From CADEED01 sp043747875 (GTDB lineage Bacteria > Pseudomonadota > Gammaproteobacteria > Steroidobacterales > Steroidobacteraceae), in contig JAYTOI010000173.1 of assembly GCA_043747875.1 (NCBI GenBank), forward strand, positions 26,204 through 90,203: DNA of 64,000 nt, read 5' to 3'. Shown here in pieces: positions 63,401 through 64,000 of this stretch. Positions within the stretch are counted from its first letter, which is position 1, and each line of letters begins with the position of its first letter. Below the pieces are notes generated by a model, which was given only the letters and a program-made list of their open reading frames with translations, was not told the origin of the DNA and searched no databases. The position numbers and the translations under genes are program-made.

Positions 63401-64000
63401 CACACCATGGGCTGGACGTACGATACGAAGGGTCGCGTGATCAGCAAGGAGCAGAAGTTCACGGCGGTGACGCCGAACATCACGCACTCGCTGGGCTACG
63501 GCTACAACGCCGCCGGGCAGCTCACATCCTTAACGCTGCCGACGGGCAAGGTCATCCAGTACGGCTACAACGCGAACAATCAGGTGACGAGCGTCACGCT
63601 CGTGGGGTCGCCCAATGTCACCATCCTGAACGCCATCACCTACGATCCGTTCGGCCCGATCACGGGGTGGACCTGGGGTAACGGCACCGCAAGCACTTCG
63701 CGCACGTTCGACACGGATGGCAAGCTGACTCAGATAACGAGTTCCGGTCAGCGAACCTTCAGCTACGACGATGCGTTCCGTATCACCGCGGCGAATGACA
63801 TCGCTACGCCCGCAAACTCCTGGACGCTGGGGTACGATCTCCTGGATCGGCTGAACTCTGCGACCAAGACCGGCACGACGATCGGCTACACGTATGACGC
63901 GAACGGCAATCGTCTGTCGCAGACCGGTACGAGCGCGAGCACCTATGCGGTGAGCGGAACGTCGAACAAGCTCTCTTCGACCACGGGGGCCCTCGCTCGA
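60419..64000 (+). CDS. RHS/YD-repeat protein, partial (5' part)
   Basis: At least 1194 residues; the frame is open to the right edge and its C-terminus is missing. After a long basic n-region the hydrophobic stretch CIAAMLFLPAAAQA should be the export signal. Residues about 70-330 form a Cys-rich region, with GHPINPASGNVFGTETDFEG, the typical RHS entry motif, near residue 185, followed by DUF6531-like strands (FKRYFNSANEG, GWTHSYSRAV). From about residue 390 on there are dozens of YD/RHS repeats (YDAQDRIVSVTDS, YGYDALNRLSTVTAP, YTYDANGNRLSQTG), which build a beta-cocoon around a toxin or effector tip. The tip would lie outside the window. The nearest ATG at 60419 was chosen; no ribosome binding site stands out. 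Confidence 0.93.
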   Translation, partial: MYARAQIAALATGSCWGSSVRPPSVRLTWSCIAAMLFLPAAAQAETAQCARWSSAFVAGVYRATLNESFQDFISWCTTPPPDPGQPYWCTGVCYITRPPTFTNPRLEQDPTNPLSYGTWIDWRCDNGNGGTRSGTDGPRSILGEDIGCGVYVAPDPPAQAQCGGDCNSVGHPINPASGNVFGTETDFEGPVPFKRYFNSANEGHAHLSVGWTHSYSRAVVSVAAHTAYRSYSNWPHATGGSNSSQHSSEEGACTEGFAQIRSQIPRYQSLAATASYSGGSCNVSAGAAAGGGSLGTIALIYGVRPLAVPHSSIIAFKALRDDGRAIEFPLAGSTIVQPKGVALRLTATASGFQIIDENDTIEAYGTNGVLLSITSRSGVVRTMGYTAGKLTSVADSFGHGIGLTYDAQDRIVSVTDSAFGSYAYGYDALNRLSTVTAPDATTQTYLYENSGFPFALTAHKDANDVVQSSWTYDSDGRGTHTQENGGADAVTLTYNSDGSVLVTDALGAQRTFTYERHGDLNLVVGISGAQCPTCREGLATTYDANGFVSSRRDYNGNLTCYQKDGTGREAVRVEGFGPGTAACPSNLAGYIPAVGTRERKSVTAWHATFRQPASITEANRTTSFTHDVKGNVLTRTVTDTSVTPHVARTWTYTYDSFGRVLTENGPRTDVIDLTTYTYYPCTTGAQCGQVNTITNAAGHVTTYNTYNAHGAPTQITDANGLVTSVAYDTRQRMSDVCVGGTLPGCIGGELTHLEYWPTGLLKKITNPDASFVQYTHDGAHRLTQIQDGAGNKITYTLDAMGNRTAENTYDPSNALRRTHSRVFNSLNQLWKDVNAAGTTNVTTTFGYDSNGNQTTTNAPLARNSTSLYDELNRLEQITDPNSGNTLFAYDANDNLTSVTDPRSLVTSYAYNGFGDLKTQVSPDTATTTNTYDSGGNLKTSTDARNAITTYSYDALNRVTSAAFKIGSTTDQTITYAYDGGSNQKGHLTGAGDARHTMGWTYDTKGRVISKEQKFTAVTPNITHSLGYGYNAAGQLTSLTLPTGKVIQYGYNANNQVTSVTLVGSPNVTILNAITYDPFGPITGWTWGNGTASTSRTFDTDGKLTQITSSGQRTFSYDDAFRITAANDIATPANSWTLGYDLLDRLNSATKTGTTIGYTYDANGNRLSQTGTSASTYAVSGTSNKLSSTTGALAR

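Overview
The window is GC-rich chromosomal DNA from what is most likely a Gammaproteobacterium of the Xanthomonadales/Nevskiales/Steroidobacter type. This is inferred from the gene content (tandem UvrA fusion, PA0069-type radical SAM protein, TonB-dependent receptor beside a secreted S9 peptidase, DUF885 lipoprotein, MHS transporter); no rRNA or other marker is present to confirm it. I found 41 protein genes, two of them cut by the window edges. I saw no tRNA, rRNA, CRISPR array, prophage or complete insertion sequence.

Layout. 1-10.5 kb: housekeeping and accessory genes (S9 peptidase, GNAT acetyltransferase, alpha/beta hydrolase, an orphan FHA/coiled-coil protein, threonine deaminase ilvA, a PGPGW membrane protein, DUF885 lipoprotein, MFS exporter). 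10.5-12.2 kb: a long palindromic element, then a radical SAM protein interrupted by a 155-residue mini-intein exactly at a cluster-binding cysteine. 12.36-24.93 kb: a co-directional block of ten tightly spaced genes. It encodes three lipoproteins, a membrane Ser/Thr kinase with a tetratricopeptide-like periplasmic part, an FHA-TM-PEGA-FGE fusion, a small anchored protein, a degenerate Hsp70/actin-like-FHA fusion, two von Willebrand factor A proteins with a near-identical Cys-rich membrane segment, and a fourth lipoprotein. A convergent TPR/TonB-C-terminal protein (24.8-26.3 kb) overlaps its last gene. I regard this as the most likely undescribed system: an envelope-spanning phospho-signalling or surface-assembly machine. 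That function is inference.

26-38 kb: a cyclopropane-synthase-like methyltransferase coupled to a DUF2062 protein, a small membrane protein, an FMN reductase, a secreted beta-helix/tailspike-like protein, an atypical SDR, a GGDEF-EAL protein, a REP-type palindrome that supplies the start of an NlpC/P60 lipoprotein, an Ala/Pro-rich SPOR-like protein, and a CxxC protein coupled to a LysE exporter. 38-47.6 kb: a 1886-residue tandem UvrA carrying a perfect 40-bp inverted repeat in frame at its central joint, an MHS symporter and a second S9 peptidase. 47.8-60.3 kb: a TonB-dependent receptor, a small membrane protein, a Tat-exported sarcosine/N-methyltryptophan-oxidase-like flavoprotein, a TPR-CHAT protease-like lipoprotein, a PVC-type dehydrogenase/HEAT/cytochrome protein, a T2 ribonuclease and a coupled membrane protein. 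60.4-64 kb: the first 1194 residues of an RHS/YD-repeat protein that continues past the right edge.

A window-wide sequence feature is a family of AT-rich heptamers (CTAACTA, CTATCTA, CAAACTA, CTAACAA and complements). By eye it occurs about 50 times, in all reading contexts and often containing the stop codon, which is far more than the base composition predicts.
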